From Liquidambar formosana (taxonomy: Eukaryota; Streptophyta; Magnoliopsida; Saxifragales; Altingiaceae): DNA of 64,000 bases. A program made the position numbers and the translations under genes. Position 1 is the first letter of the stretch. Each line of letters starts with the position of its first letter. Below are positions 46,646-57,201 of this stretch, piece after piece. Under the pieces are notes generated by a model. It had not been told where the DNA came from. It saw only the letters and a program-made list of their open reading frames with translations, and searched no databases. The stretch spans positions 62,001 to 126,000 of the forward strand of contig JBBPBK010000128.1 of the NCBI GenBank assembly GCA_039720395.1, in the 5' to 3' direction.

Positions 46646-47470
46646 GGTATAAAAGGATGAGACATACTATTTTGAAAAAGTGGGAGTCCTTTACAAGGCC
46701 AATCACCTAACATCTATTTCAGGTGAGCCCATTATTTGATATGGGACCCACTAGAAATGTATTGTGAGTAATTGACTCGATGAGGACTAGATGGTTTTCG
46801 AACTAAAAAAGATCCTAGCCCAAGGGAGTGGCCGCTTTACAGTTTGTCCAACATGTTATATAATATTCATATACATATATACATATATCAATGCACGTGT
46901 ATCATGCACATGTGTTTGTTTTTGTCAGTGTACATTTATGGTTATACATCTGCTGGGAGAACCAACATACCCCTCAAAAGTTATTAAGATGTTTAATAAA
47001 ACTAAATCAATCAAACCAAAAAAAGAACTAATTTTCAATTAAAATCACAGACAAACTCAATAGTTTCACATATAAGGTTAAGACAAAGAACCACAAAGAA
47101 GACAAGGAAAACCTGAAGAATAGCATCATGTTGTAGATGCACAAGTCCCTTAATATAATTCCCAACTAAAATTGGAAAAATCATCTTATTTAAATTATTA
47201 AAATTTTCAAACCATTCAAGAACATTCAAAATTTTCTCCACCATAGGAAAAGCTCTGATGAGTTCAATAGAGAATTTTTTGAGGGTGCAGTGGTGCATTA
47301 AAAGCACACAGGTTACAATCAAAGAGAGTGGAAAAAGGGTCATACAATAATTATGGTGGTAACTGGTAACCAATATCTAACGATTGCTATAGTGTGGTGG
47401 AATCTTCTGTCCTCTTTATCTAATTAAACTCCAGTTAGTCTAAGCTGTTAGAGGAGGGCTGTTGGGAGGA

Positions 47471-47509
47471 GGAGGGGGGGGGGGGGGGGGGAGAGGGGGG
47501 GAGAATAGT
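47471..47509. repeat. Poly-G tract
   Basis: A run of about 18 G followed by AGA and further G. It has G-quadruplex potential on this strand. Assembly length may be unreliable here. Confidence 0.75.
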
Positions 47510-47775
47510 ACAAGTGTTCTATTGCACTCTAGAAAGAAAAGACAGCTGTTACATTTTATACAAAGCTTGATTCACAATCTTCAAATCATATTTATGTGAA
47601 GGCAAACCGCTGATATGTCAATAGTTGCCAAAGGATGGAAAGGTCTACAAACAGGAATATGGTTGTCCTCATAATGAATAAATGGCTTAATAAATTTAAA
47701 GTTGAAATGAGACACAATTATAAATTCACTTATAACTGAAAGCAATACCGATATCTAGAGAACTGAGAGTTTTAG

Positions 47776-48107
47776 TGATGTGCCTAGATAAAAGCTGCCA
47801 ATAATTTGTATTAGCTTATAACAAGCATATATTAGTTTGTATTGGCTTGTATTAGTCTATATGGTTAGTTAGTTAGTTGTATAGGGGTATTTTAGTAATT
47901 GTCGCCTGTAATTCTCTATAATTAGGTTGATTAGAGTTGGTTTAGTCAGTTTTTTTTATCATTTTATCATAATTGTAACAACTTTTAGTTGTACTTAGAG
48001 CTTTAAGCTCTCTCCCTAGAAATGAGAAATTTACTTGATTTTCCTTCATTTTCTCTCTCTTGCTTTTTCTTGCATGAAGCATTGATTTGCTAGAGAGCAT
48101 CTCACCA
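47776..48107 (+). mobile_element. Solo LTR (332 bp)
   Basis: TGATGTGCC to CTCACCA, flanked by perfect TTTAG (47771-47775, 48108-48112). Promoter-like TATA and TCTCTCCC are inside. The paralogous intron copies lack it. Confidence 0.8.
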
Positions 48108-48419
48108 TTTAGTTCCATGTTAGATCCTTCTTTTTTTCATTTTTTTTTGGGTAATGTGAGATCTTACACCGAACTGATGTTAGATCTTAAAGAAGCTATA
48201 CCAATTATTGATTTAGTAATAATATTACATAGTAAAAGAGAATGTTTCACATTTGACGTAAGGAACTCCTCTAGCTACTCTTACCCAAAGATGAAGTTTT
48301 CATAGATTTTTCTTCTTGTCTAGCAACAGAAAATTGATCAAAAACCAGTGAAAGGGGACTTCAAGCTTCTCCACTGGACATTACCTTTACTTCTGTGGTA
48401 AAATGTTAGCAGATATAAC

Positions 48420-49387
48420 TGTTAGGAGACTCTTGTATATATATTGTATTTTAGGGGTATTTTAGATATTTCTCTTGTATAGGGTTTCTTAAGAGTTCCA
48501 GCGACATAACTCCACATATTCTTCCCATCAAATTTTTTTTCATAACATAGGCCCAATAGGTGTAGTTATCACTTGTCAATTTCACACTAATGACTTGAAG
48601 AGAATCTGAGTTTCCGTTTGCCATGGATAACCTTAGTCAAGTAACCAAACAGGCCAAAGATTCACAAGTAGATAATAGAACCCAAAGCCAAACAGTGTTT
48701 CACCAATCAAACAGAGGAGAAGATGCTGCGAGCTCACAAGAAGGGAGAGAGAGAAAGCGAAGGCTTGCTGATCGAAGATGATGCAAACTCGAAGGCTAGG
48801 GCTGGCTGGTTTAGAAGAGAATGCAAATTCGAAGGGATCGAGTGGTGCTGCCAAAAGGTGTGACTGATTGTGTGCAACTGAAGATGGATCGATTGCTATG
48901 TGGAAAGAGATCTACTGCTGCTGTGGGTTTCGACTGACGGAAGTGTCTTCAATGGATCATGGGGCTGGTAGAGGACCTGTGACGAGAAGAAACTGACAGA
49001 CGAGGCTTCGAGGAAAAGAGAGAGGTTACAACGAGGCTGCATGAGGTTGCGAGGGGCTGCGACAGGGCTTCGATCCTTGGGAACAAATGCGATGAGGCTT
49101 TGTGAGGCTACGACGAGGCTTCGATCCTTGAGGCGATGCAAGTCAGAGGAAGAACAAGGGCATGACTGGGGTTTGCTGATAAATAAAGCCACGATTGGTT
49201 GTGATTCTGATTTGTACAAAGGAAGAGAAGAAGTGGGACCACCTGCAAAGGAGAGAGACGATGTTGCTAACCCTCACTGCTCTGACACCATGAAAGTTTG
49301 AATTCTCATTAATTTAATCAGATTATTACAGGGTATATAGACATAAGAAACCCTATAGAAGAGAAATATCTAAAATACCCATAAAAT

Positions 49388-49435
<48 letters not shown>

Positions 49436-49449
49436 AGAGTCTCCTAACA
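48420..49449. mobile_element. Insertion with inverted LTR-like ends
   Basis: Perfect ATAAC duplications (48415-48419, 49450-49454). The left end TGTTAGGAGACTCTTGTATA and the right end are inverted complements over about 75 bp (the right one interrupted by an AT microsatellite at 49390-49432). The right end is a complete minus-strand LTR (49289-49449) with a primer site TGGTGTCAGAGC next to it (complement of 49276-49287). The paralogous intron at 45480-45500 shows the unoccupied site, so the borders are certain. The interior has GC-richer sequence with small repeats (GAGGCTTCGATCCTTG) and no recognised protein. Confidence 0.8.
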
Positions 49450-49882
49450 ATAACCTGCCAACTTTTTTCTTTGATAAAAGAGGTATGCAGTACAGGGTCT
49501 CAAGTTCACCATAAGCTTAGTGTGCTGTCGAAATGTTGGTTAAAGTTAAGCCAAAAAATAAGGGTTGGTTAATGACATGTCGATAGGTACAGGTGTACGC
49601 ATTTTTTATCCAATCTTTCAAACAATTATTGTCTAATTTGTGATGTGCATCAAGCTTACAGCTTTCTTACATAGTATTAAGAATGTAAAGGTGGTGAAAT
49701 TTCTTTAGCATTGATTACTACTTTATAGTAATCAATTAATCATAAAATAGAAAGCTTTTTCACATGTATTTGTCCGTATATGTGTAGTCTGTGTATAGGT
49801 AAGGGTCTGGAAAAATTGAAGTTTTGTCATGTTTGTGTAAAATACGTATATCATCATTAACAAAACAGAATTATGTCTGCAG

Positions 49883-50389
49883 GTTACATTCACCAACTTG
49901 GTGGTCTTGCGGATTATCAACGTTGAAAACTTGAAAGAGATGTTCCACAGTCAACTTCCAGATGAATCCTTTTCTCAACTAAAAATCCTGCAAGTAAGAG
50001 AATGTCACAAACTGTCAAGAGTTGCCCCATCTAATTTACTCCCAATGCTAAAGAACTTAGAAGAACTCATAGTAGAAAGATGCAATTTGATGGAAAAGAT
50101 TTTTGAAGGGCCTGTTGATGAAGGACATACAGCCTTATCACTCTTTCAGCTAGAAAAAGTGGACTTATGTGATCTACCTAACCTTAGGTTTTTCTACTCG
50201 GGAAATTATGATTTTGAGTTGCCATCCTTGGAAACATTGTGTTTGGTGGAGTGTCCAAAAATGGAAACATTCTCTACCAAATTCATCAGCACACCAAAGC
50301 TAAAAACAATTGGCATAGAAGACTATGAAGATGTCTGGAAGGGTGACCTCAATAGCACTGTACAGTACCTACTCAAAGAAAAAGAAGAG
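49883..50389 (+). CDS. NBS-LRR gene, LRR exon 4
   Basis: Acceptor GTCTGCAG|GTTAC, donor GAAGAG|GTATGC; 169 codons, phase 0, paralogous to exon 3 from end to end (VTFTNLVVLRIINVENL, RECHKLSRVAP, LETLCLVECPKMETF). It ends in a short acidic run (LLKEKEE). If not spliced, it would stop 13 codons later. Expression as part of one long gene is likely but not shown by sequence. Confidence 0.75.
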
Positions 50390-50500
50390 GTATGCACTAT
50401 TATTGATGCTCCAAAAATCCTTATAACTATATGATGTAAAATTATTCCCCATATCTACTTGTGCAAAACAATGAATTTGGACGTGTCTTCTAAAATGCAG

Positions 50501-50617
50501 ACATTCTCTCCCGCATTCAAAAGCACACCAAAGCTAGAAACACTTGAAATAGTATTATATGAAGAAGTGTGGAAGGATGCTCTCATTAGCACTGTACAAC
50601 ACCTATTCGAAGAACAG
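50501..50617 (+). CDS. NBS-LRR gene, partial exon 5 (39 codons)
   Basis: A duplicate of only the end of exons 3 and 4 (TFSPAFKSTPKLETLEI, ending HLFEEQ). It lies 111 bp after exon 4, has an AAAATGCAG acceptor and a GTACGC donor, and keeps phase 0. The acceptor is created from the internal coding phrase K-M-Q, so use as an exon is uncertain; it may be a relic. Confidence 0.45.
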
Positions 50618-51949
50618 GTACGCATTAATGCATTATTATTATTATTGATGCTCCAAAAATTCTAACTGAAAGATGCCAAATTACTCTCATATTTACATGT
50701 GTTGTCTAAAATGATGAGAAAACTGTAGCTTTTCAAATAATGTAAAATCTCTAACATCCATTTTATGTGAGCTTACTCTCTCAGCAACAAAAAAAAAAGG
50801 AAAAAAAAATGGTGAGCTTACTCTCTGATATGGGTTCCACCTAAAGTGTATGGTGGGTAATTGACCAAATGAGGATCTGATCGTCTTAAGACTAAAGATG
50901 ATCCAGGCCCAATAGAGCGGAGGGTGAATTTGCTATCTGTTCCACATGCTTTATATGTGTGTATGTGTGTGTGTGGCAATGGGATGGGCTTGGGACTTGG
51001 AAACCCTATGCCAACCCTAGTCCAAACCTAAGTGAAGACAAACAAGTTAGAAATTTTTTGAAAGGCAAGGGAGGCAAATATCCATAGAGTATTAATCGTT
51101 TATTTTATTTTATTTTATTTTGGTTGGAATGGAATGGATGGAATGGAATACCAATCCAATTCATTTCAAACAACATGTTTAGATGAGGTAATTAAATGAG
51201 AATGAAATCAAATAGTAGCAGTGAATTATAATGATATTTATTTCATAATGTTTATTTCAATCTCGTTTCATTCCAGACTATTTTGAGTATGGAATCAGAT
51301 TTCATTCCCACCCATTTCATTCCAACCAAACAAACATGGCCTTAATGGCAATTGCCAAACATAAGAGGAGGGGGACCTTATACAATGAACTAAGAGCATC
51401 TCTGGTGGCACTGCTATATGTAGCAGGACCAATACTATATTTGGCAATGGTACCCTGCCAAAATGTCACCAAATGCTCCAATGGAGCTATGAACAACACG
51501 TTCTAACACACGGGCTTGTGAGTATGCTAAACTTCAAGGGCTAGCGCAGAGAGGAGTTGCCACCTTATTTTGCGGATTAGGAACAAACTTGACCCCTAGC
51601 AAGATCTAACTCATCACAACTAGAGATTCTCATGGTTCAAAACTAGGGTACAACATTGGGAAGATGTTAAGCATCCGACATCGCCCAATCAAAAATCGGC
51701 CCCCACCCATATTTATTGGCTATAATTAAAATAGTACTTAAATAGGTTCAAGTGAGTTCAACCCTAATCATGCAATACAATATGGTAAAATGCATAGGAT
51801 TGTATGATTAAATAAAGAAATAAAGTAAAGAAAGGAACAAATAAAGAAAGAAATAATAAGACAGGGAAACAAATAAAGAATGAAATAAATAAATAAAGAA
51901 GTAAACAAATAAAGAAATAATAAGGCAAGGAAACAATTAAAGAAGGAAA

Positions 51950-52100
51950 TCAATACTATTATATAAAGGGGAGTACGCTGATGTGGCATGCTTTTTTAGC
52001 CTTCCCTCTCTCATTCTCTTCTCTCATTAACTGTGGCCCTAATTTTATAAAAAAATAAAGAAACTAATAAAATAAAGAAACTAATGATATAAGGAATTAA
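51950..52100 (+). mobile_element. Helitron 5' end fragment
   Basis: A|TCAATACTATTATATAAAG, followed by GCTGATGTGGC, is the usual start of plant non-autonomous Helitrons. I find no matching 3' end, so it is truncated or the end lies hidden in the A-rich repeats. Confidence 0.4.
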
Positions 52101-52625
52101 TCTAAACAAGGAAATAACTAAATAAGGAACAATTAATAAGATGATAAACAAATAAAGGAAACACTGATTGAAAGGAAACACACAAAAAAGGAACACATAA
52201 ACAAAGTAACACACCACTAATAAATAAACCTAGAAAAGCAGCAGCAGAACAGAAAACTACTCAAAAAGACCTAAAAGTTGATATAGCATCTTCGTTTGAT
52301 CAAAGAAACTCCAAAGAAGCTTTTAAAACCAAAGCGTCATCCTCTTTTGTGGATTGAAGAAACAACCCAGCCCCAAAATCACCAGATCTAGGGTTTTGAA
52401 AAATACACCCCATTTTTCGAAAAATAGGAAAAACCCCTCAAAACTTATTGAATCAGGCTGAAATTTCATAGCTAGGTTCTCCTAGGGTGGACGACCATGT
52501 TGGTGGGGTCCAATCACCCTAATGACTTCAGCATCCATACACTGACATCAGTGTTGATACAGTTTTTTTATAATTAAAAAAAATTTGCTTGCGTAGAGAT
52601 CGATAGAGAAGCTCTGATACCAAAT

Positions 52626-52814
52626 TGTTTCACAAGAATAAGAAAGAATAAGGAAGAAGAAGAGAAAAAAGAGATGGCTGAAACTAAAAATGAGAGATCT
52701 TGAGTTCTCTCCCTAATGATTTATTATTTATATTTTAAGTATAATGACATAAATACCCTTCATCCTATCATAGACTAATATAAGAACTTAGAAAACTAAT
52801 TAGTCCTCACAACA
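52626..52814 (-). mobile_element. Small LTR with adjacent primer site, minus strand
   Basis: 189 bp. On the minus strand TGTTGTGAGG...GTGAAACA is followed by ATT and TGGTATCAGAGC, the Met-tRNA primer site (complement of 52611-52622). It is the 5' LTR of an element whose body should extend to the left; the second LTR is not found. Confidence 0.65.
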
Positions 52815-53688
52815 ATAGTGTGGTGTAGTTTTCTGCCCTCTTATCTAATTAAGCTTTGATGTCGCTAAGCAGTAAGCAGAGGGGAATACAATTGCCCCAT
52901 TGCACTCCAAAAGTTTAATTCAAAAAAATAAATGATAATTACAGTTGACACAAAGCTTTGTTCACAATCTTCAAAACATATGGTTGTAAAGGGAAAACTA
53001 CTGATATGTCAACAGATGCCAGAAGATGGAAATGGCTGCAAATGGGAATGTGATTGTCCTCATAAGGAATAATATGGCTTAATGAAATTAAAGACAAAAT
53101 GAGATGCAATTATTGACTCACTTATAAATTGAAAGCAAAGTCACTCTCTAGAGAATTAGAGTTTTTGTTTTTTAATGTCAAGTCATCTTTTTCCACTATA
53201 ATCTGATGTGAAATCTTACCCAAAGGACATGTTAGATCATAAAAAGCTATACCGATTTTCGATTCATTCGTAACAATACACAGTAAAAAGAGAGTGTTTC
53301 ACATTCGGTATAATAAAACCCTTCTGGATATTCTTACCCAAAACTGAAGTTCTTATAAAATTTTCATTTTTGTCTTCTAATAGACTTTAAGGTTATTCAT
53401 AAGGATAGCTTTTATATGACCAGTGATTCCATGGACAATTCATGAGACTAAGATAAATTGACAAGTGGTGACATAAGTAACAAGAAAATAGGAGCTTGTA
53501 CCAACAAAAGCTTCAATTTTTATGAGTTCGTATTAATCAAAAACAGAGGTTTTCTGGTTTCCTAGTCAAATAGGTCACCACTTGCAAGGTCCCATGGAAA
53601 AATTAGTAACCCTCAATCATGCAAGCATTTTCTTTTTCAAAATCTCAGGAACTAGAAATGATGACAGTTACAAATTTTCTTCTTGCAG

Positions 53689-53769
53689 GTAATCAGGGAA
53701 CCCTTGGAAATGATAACAAATCCAGTGGATGGGTTGGGTTTGCACGAGCAGGAGTGGGAGTGTGGTGTA
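53689..53769 (+). CDS. NBS-LRR locus, small exon a, copy 1
   Basis: 27 codons (VIREPLEMITNPVDGLGL...), acceptor TTCTTGCAG and donor GTAAGT, phase 0. Two further copies lie at 56570 and 59207 with the same borders and frame. Conservation of frame and splice sites among three copies argues that they are exons. No known domain. Confidence 0.55.
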
Positions 53770-54274
53770 GTAAGTGCAGTTGATATTGGATTTTATAAAT
53801 AAACCAAATTCCTTTTCTATTTAGATATTAGATGGCTGTACAAAAGAGAGGGTGACTATGCGGTATATATGCTTTTGCCCTCTTACTTGGGGGCTTGCAC
53901 CAAGTGAGCGGGGGAAATCCCTATCCATACTTGTCCTAGGATAGCTCTGGACTTGCCTAATTTACTCAACAATTCTTCGAATAGTAAAAGACGTCATCTC
54001 TAGAGTTTACAAGGATCGGGTTTTTTTTTCCTGGGTGACAAGGAAGTTCTTATGGGTAAATCTCATGACCATGCAAGACCCACAACCCACATGGACCAGT
54101 AAATCCAGGGCCCATGAGAACCATGGGATCATGTGAGGTGGCCCAAGGGGTTTATTAGGACCGCTTTGATTATAAGATTTTCTATATTTTTCTGTAATAC
54201 ATATTGAATACACAAAATTCAGATTTTCTAGACAATTCCAACATTTTTAGATGTTCAAAATAATTCTCCAACAG

Positions 54275-54481
54275 AAGCAGGGAGAGGAGGAGGAAGAAGA
54301 AGAAGAGCAATACGAAGACGAAGATGAAGAACCAGAAGAGGAAGACGAAGAAGAAAGTGAAAAATCTGAAGAAGCAAAGGTGGAAGAGTTGGAGATGGGA
54401 GAAAATATAAGCGCTAAAGCAATTCAACATGCAATAACAGAAGAAGAAAAAGAAGAGGCATACCAAATAAGCACACTGGAG
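54275..54481 (+). CDS. NBS-LRR locus, acidic exon b, copy 1
   Basis: 69 codons, phase 0, acceptor CTCCAACAG, donor GAG|GTAATC. The first 35 residues are nearly all Glu/Asp, then SEKSEEAKVEELE and KAIQHAI follow, ending YQISTLE. Read-through of the donor gives a stop 13 codons later (TGA 54518-54520), and the second copy has a stop at the equivalent place, so it could instead be a terminal exon. The antisense ORF here is a mirror of the GAA repeats. Confidence 0.55.
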
Positions 54482-56569
54482 GTAATCAATGTCAACCGCT
54501 TCAACCAAAATCCAATATGAAGTAAATAAACTAAGATTTTTCTTCAACCATAAAGTTCGTCCTATCTTTTTTGAAAAGTAAAGCCAACTAATAGTAGGTA
54601 CATAAATAATAAAAGAGTGAAGCTAGCAAAGACACGGACTACATGCCCTGACCTGTGGACCCCTATGTTTTTACAGCAAGGCATTCACCTGTCCCAGTGC
54701 TCGTCATTGTAAAAGCAATGATGGACTATCGTGAACGCATGCATTTTCCATAATAGGTTTGACTCTAGCAACTTCAACAAAATGATTATATTCTCAACTC
54801 ATAAACACAATTTAAAGTTGAGATATGTAAACCAATGTTTTAAAGAATCAGACCAGTTCATTTCATTACCCCAAATGTTAAACATTCTATAATTATTGCA
54901 ATGTAATGATGGCATGGTTATCTTCGGTTGACCTAGCAGTTGCACCATTGACCCGCATCTAAATCCCTTTTCCAGTTAATGAGCATTCATCAAATATAGA
55001 AGGTCTCATGTCAGCAAGAAAAAAGTGTATAAATAATGACACTAGCTACTCTTACACAAAGCTAAGGCTTTTTAAAATTCTCCCTTTTGTCTAGTAAAAA
55101 AACAAAAATTGTAGAAATAATAAGTAAAGAGACTTCAGGCTTTTCCATTTGGATAGTGTTTATATGACCAGTAACGTTGCTAAACGGTCGGGGGATAGGG
55201 GGTACAAGTGCCCTATTGCACTCCAAAAAGTAAAGAAATGATAAGTACAGTTGACACGAAGCTTAGTTCACAATCGTCAAATCATTTTTATGTGAAGGTA
55301 CTACCAATATGTCAATAGTTGCCAAAAGATGCAAAATTCGGTAGACAGGAATGTGAGAACATTCTGTAGACAGGAATGTGATTGTTCTCATAACGAATAA
55401 TCAGGCTTCTGAAATAAGTTAAAACGAGATGCAATAATCGATCCATTTATAACCAAAAGCAATACCACTATCTATAGAACCGGAGTTCTAATTTCTAAAG
55501 TTAGATGTCCCCCCCCACACCCACACACTAAACAAAAAAAAAAAACATATATTTAAGGTAAAATCTTATCCAAAGTTAATGTTAAATCTTTAAAAAGCAA
55601 TACGGCAATACCAATCATCAATTCACTTATAACAATATACACAGTTAAAAGAATGTTTCACATTTAATGATCCACCTATTCTTACCCAAATCTGAAGTTC
55701 TTTACAAAATTTTCTATTTGTCTAATCTATAATACTTCTAACAGTGTCTTAACCTGAAAAACTTTTGATAGACTATTTTACCCATATTTAAATTATTAAA
55801 GACCTTTTTATCCTTTATGAATTAACTTCTTATTTATTAAATTGAATTTTGAATCCCAATGTGTCATTACATTCATAGAACAATGAAAGGAAGAGATGCC
55901 ATTCTCTTCCTTTTTTCCTGCTTCCCAACATGCATGCATTGTCTATAATTTTGATAGTGAACATGCAACATTAGGAGTTTTGCCTCAATCTATCCTTCTT
56001 GTTTTTTTCACTTTCGTAAAAGCTATTTGTTTTATTCTACAAGGTATTAGCAAGGTACATAGAGTTGTTCTTCTACGATTTTTTTTTTCTTCTTGCACCA
56101 CACAAGTCATTTGACCTTTTTCTTTTCGCCAATATCTAAGATAGGAATTTTGAAAAAAAAAAAAAAAGATACAGATTTTTTATGAAAAATATATAACCTT
56201 CATATACTAAATTTTTTTAAAAATAATTAATATTATATAAAAGTATTCACATGCAACGCACATGTGCTATATCTAGTAACAGAAAAAAGGTCAAAATACT
56301 GTGTAAGATGGCTTTTATATAACCAGTGATTCCGTGGACAATTCATGAGACTAAGATGACGTAAAAAGTGGTGCATATGTAGCAACAAAATAGGAAGCTT
56401 GTACCAAATAACTTTTATATTGTTTTTCAAGAGTTCATATTAAGCAAAAATTGAGGTTTTCACTTCCAAGGTCTCATGGAAAAATAAGAGACTCCTGGTA
56501 ATGCAAGCATTTGTATTTCAAAATTCCATGAGCTTCAAATGTTAACAATAACTAATTCCCTTCTTGTAG
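54482..56569 (+). other. Intron / spacer between exon pairs
   Basis: About 2.1 kb. It contains the 541-bp Helitron and, from about 55160, sequence paralogous to 47395-47800, 52815-53170 and 57850-58180. Confidence 0.6.
55736..56276 (+). mobile_element. Non-autonomous Helitron (541 bp)
   Basis: 5' end A|TCTATAATACTTCTAACA and 3' end CACATG-loop-CATGTG, then CTATATCTAG|T (CTAG at 56273-56276). No coding capacity; ORFs inside are noise. The paralogous spacers at 53340 and 58790 lack it. Confidence 0.7.
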
Positions 56570-56644
56570 GTAATCCACGAACATGTGAAAGTGATAATGA
56601 ATCTAGTGGGTGGGTTGGGTTTGTGCGAGCGGGATCTTGGTGTA
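56570..56644 (+). CDS. NBS-LRR locus, small exon a, copy 2
   Basis: 25 codons (VIHEHVKVIMNLVGGLGL...), acceptor TTCTTGTAG, donor GTAAGT, phase 0. Paralogue of 53689-53769. Confidence 0.55.
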
Positions 56645-57006
56645 GTAAGTGCACTACTAATACTTGATATTGGCTTTTATAACCAAAACAAATTTATTTT
56701 CGATTTAATTATGATATGGATGTACAAAAGAGAGTGATTGTACAGTACAAAAGTTCTTGCATTACTACTTGGAGGCTTACATGAAATGAGGGGGAAAATC
56801 CTTCTATTACTTGTCCTAGGAGAGATTTAGACTCATCTAATTTACTCAACTGATCTTGGAATACTAAAAGACATCATCCCTATATTTTACTAAGACTGCT
56901 TGATTATAGGATATTCTAGATATTTCTAAGGTCATAATGGACACAAAAAATCTAAATTTTCCGTATAAGTCTAATATTTTGTATTTACAAAATTATTCTC
57001 CAATAG

Positions 57007-57201
57007 GAAGACCAAGACGAAGACAAAGATGACAACAAAGACGAAGACGAAGAAGAAAAAAAAGAAGAGGAAGAAGTAAGTGAAAAGTCAGAAGAAGAAA
57101 ATGTAGAAGAGGTGGAGAGGGAAGAAAAGAAAAGCGCACAAGCAATTCAACATGAAATATCAGAAGAAGCAGAAGAAGTGTTCCAAATAAGCTCACTCGA
57201 G
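57007..57201 (+). CDS. NBS-LRR locus, acidic exon b, copy 2
   Basis: 65 codons (starting EDQDEDKDDNKDEDEEE, then SEKSEEENVEEVE, QAIQHEIS, ending FQISSLE), acceptor CTCCAATAG, donor GAG|GTAATC, phase 0. The non-repetitive half aligns with copy 1 with mostly conservative changes and no frameshift. Stop on read-through at 57238-57240. Confidence 0.55.

Larger units (their letters stand above)
46419..49882 (+). other. Intron 3 with several insertions
   Basis: About 3.5 kb. It contains a hAT-like MITE (46511-46645), a G-rich run (47471-47509), a 332-bp solo LTR (47776-48107) and an insertion with inverted LTR-like ends (48420-49449). Between these it is homologous to introns 2 and 5. Confidence 0.65.
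50618..53688 (+). other. Intron 5 / spacer with transposon ends
   Basis: About 3 kb without a gene. It has a TTTTA and GGAATG simple repeat (51100-51150), an AAATAAAGAA-rich stretch (51800-52210), a Helitron 5' end (51950) and a small LTR (52626-52814). Confidence 0.6.

Noticed and set aside
48896..49301. Overlapping ORFs on both strands inside the inverted-end insertion
   Set aside because: They derive from small internal repeats (GAGGCTTCGATCC) and match no family I know.
54182..54547. 121-codon minus-strand ORF, Phe/Leu-rich
   Set aside because: Antisense of the GAA-rich acidic exon; the hydrophobic look is a mirror effect, not a membrane protein.
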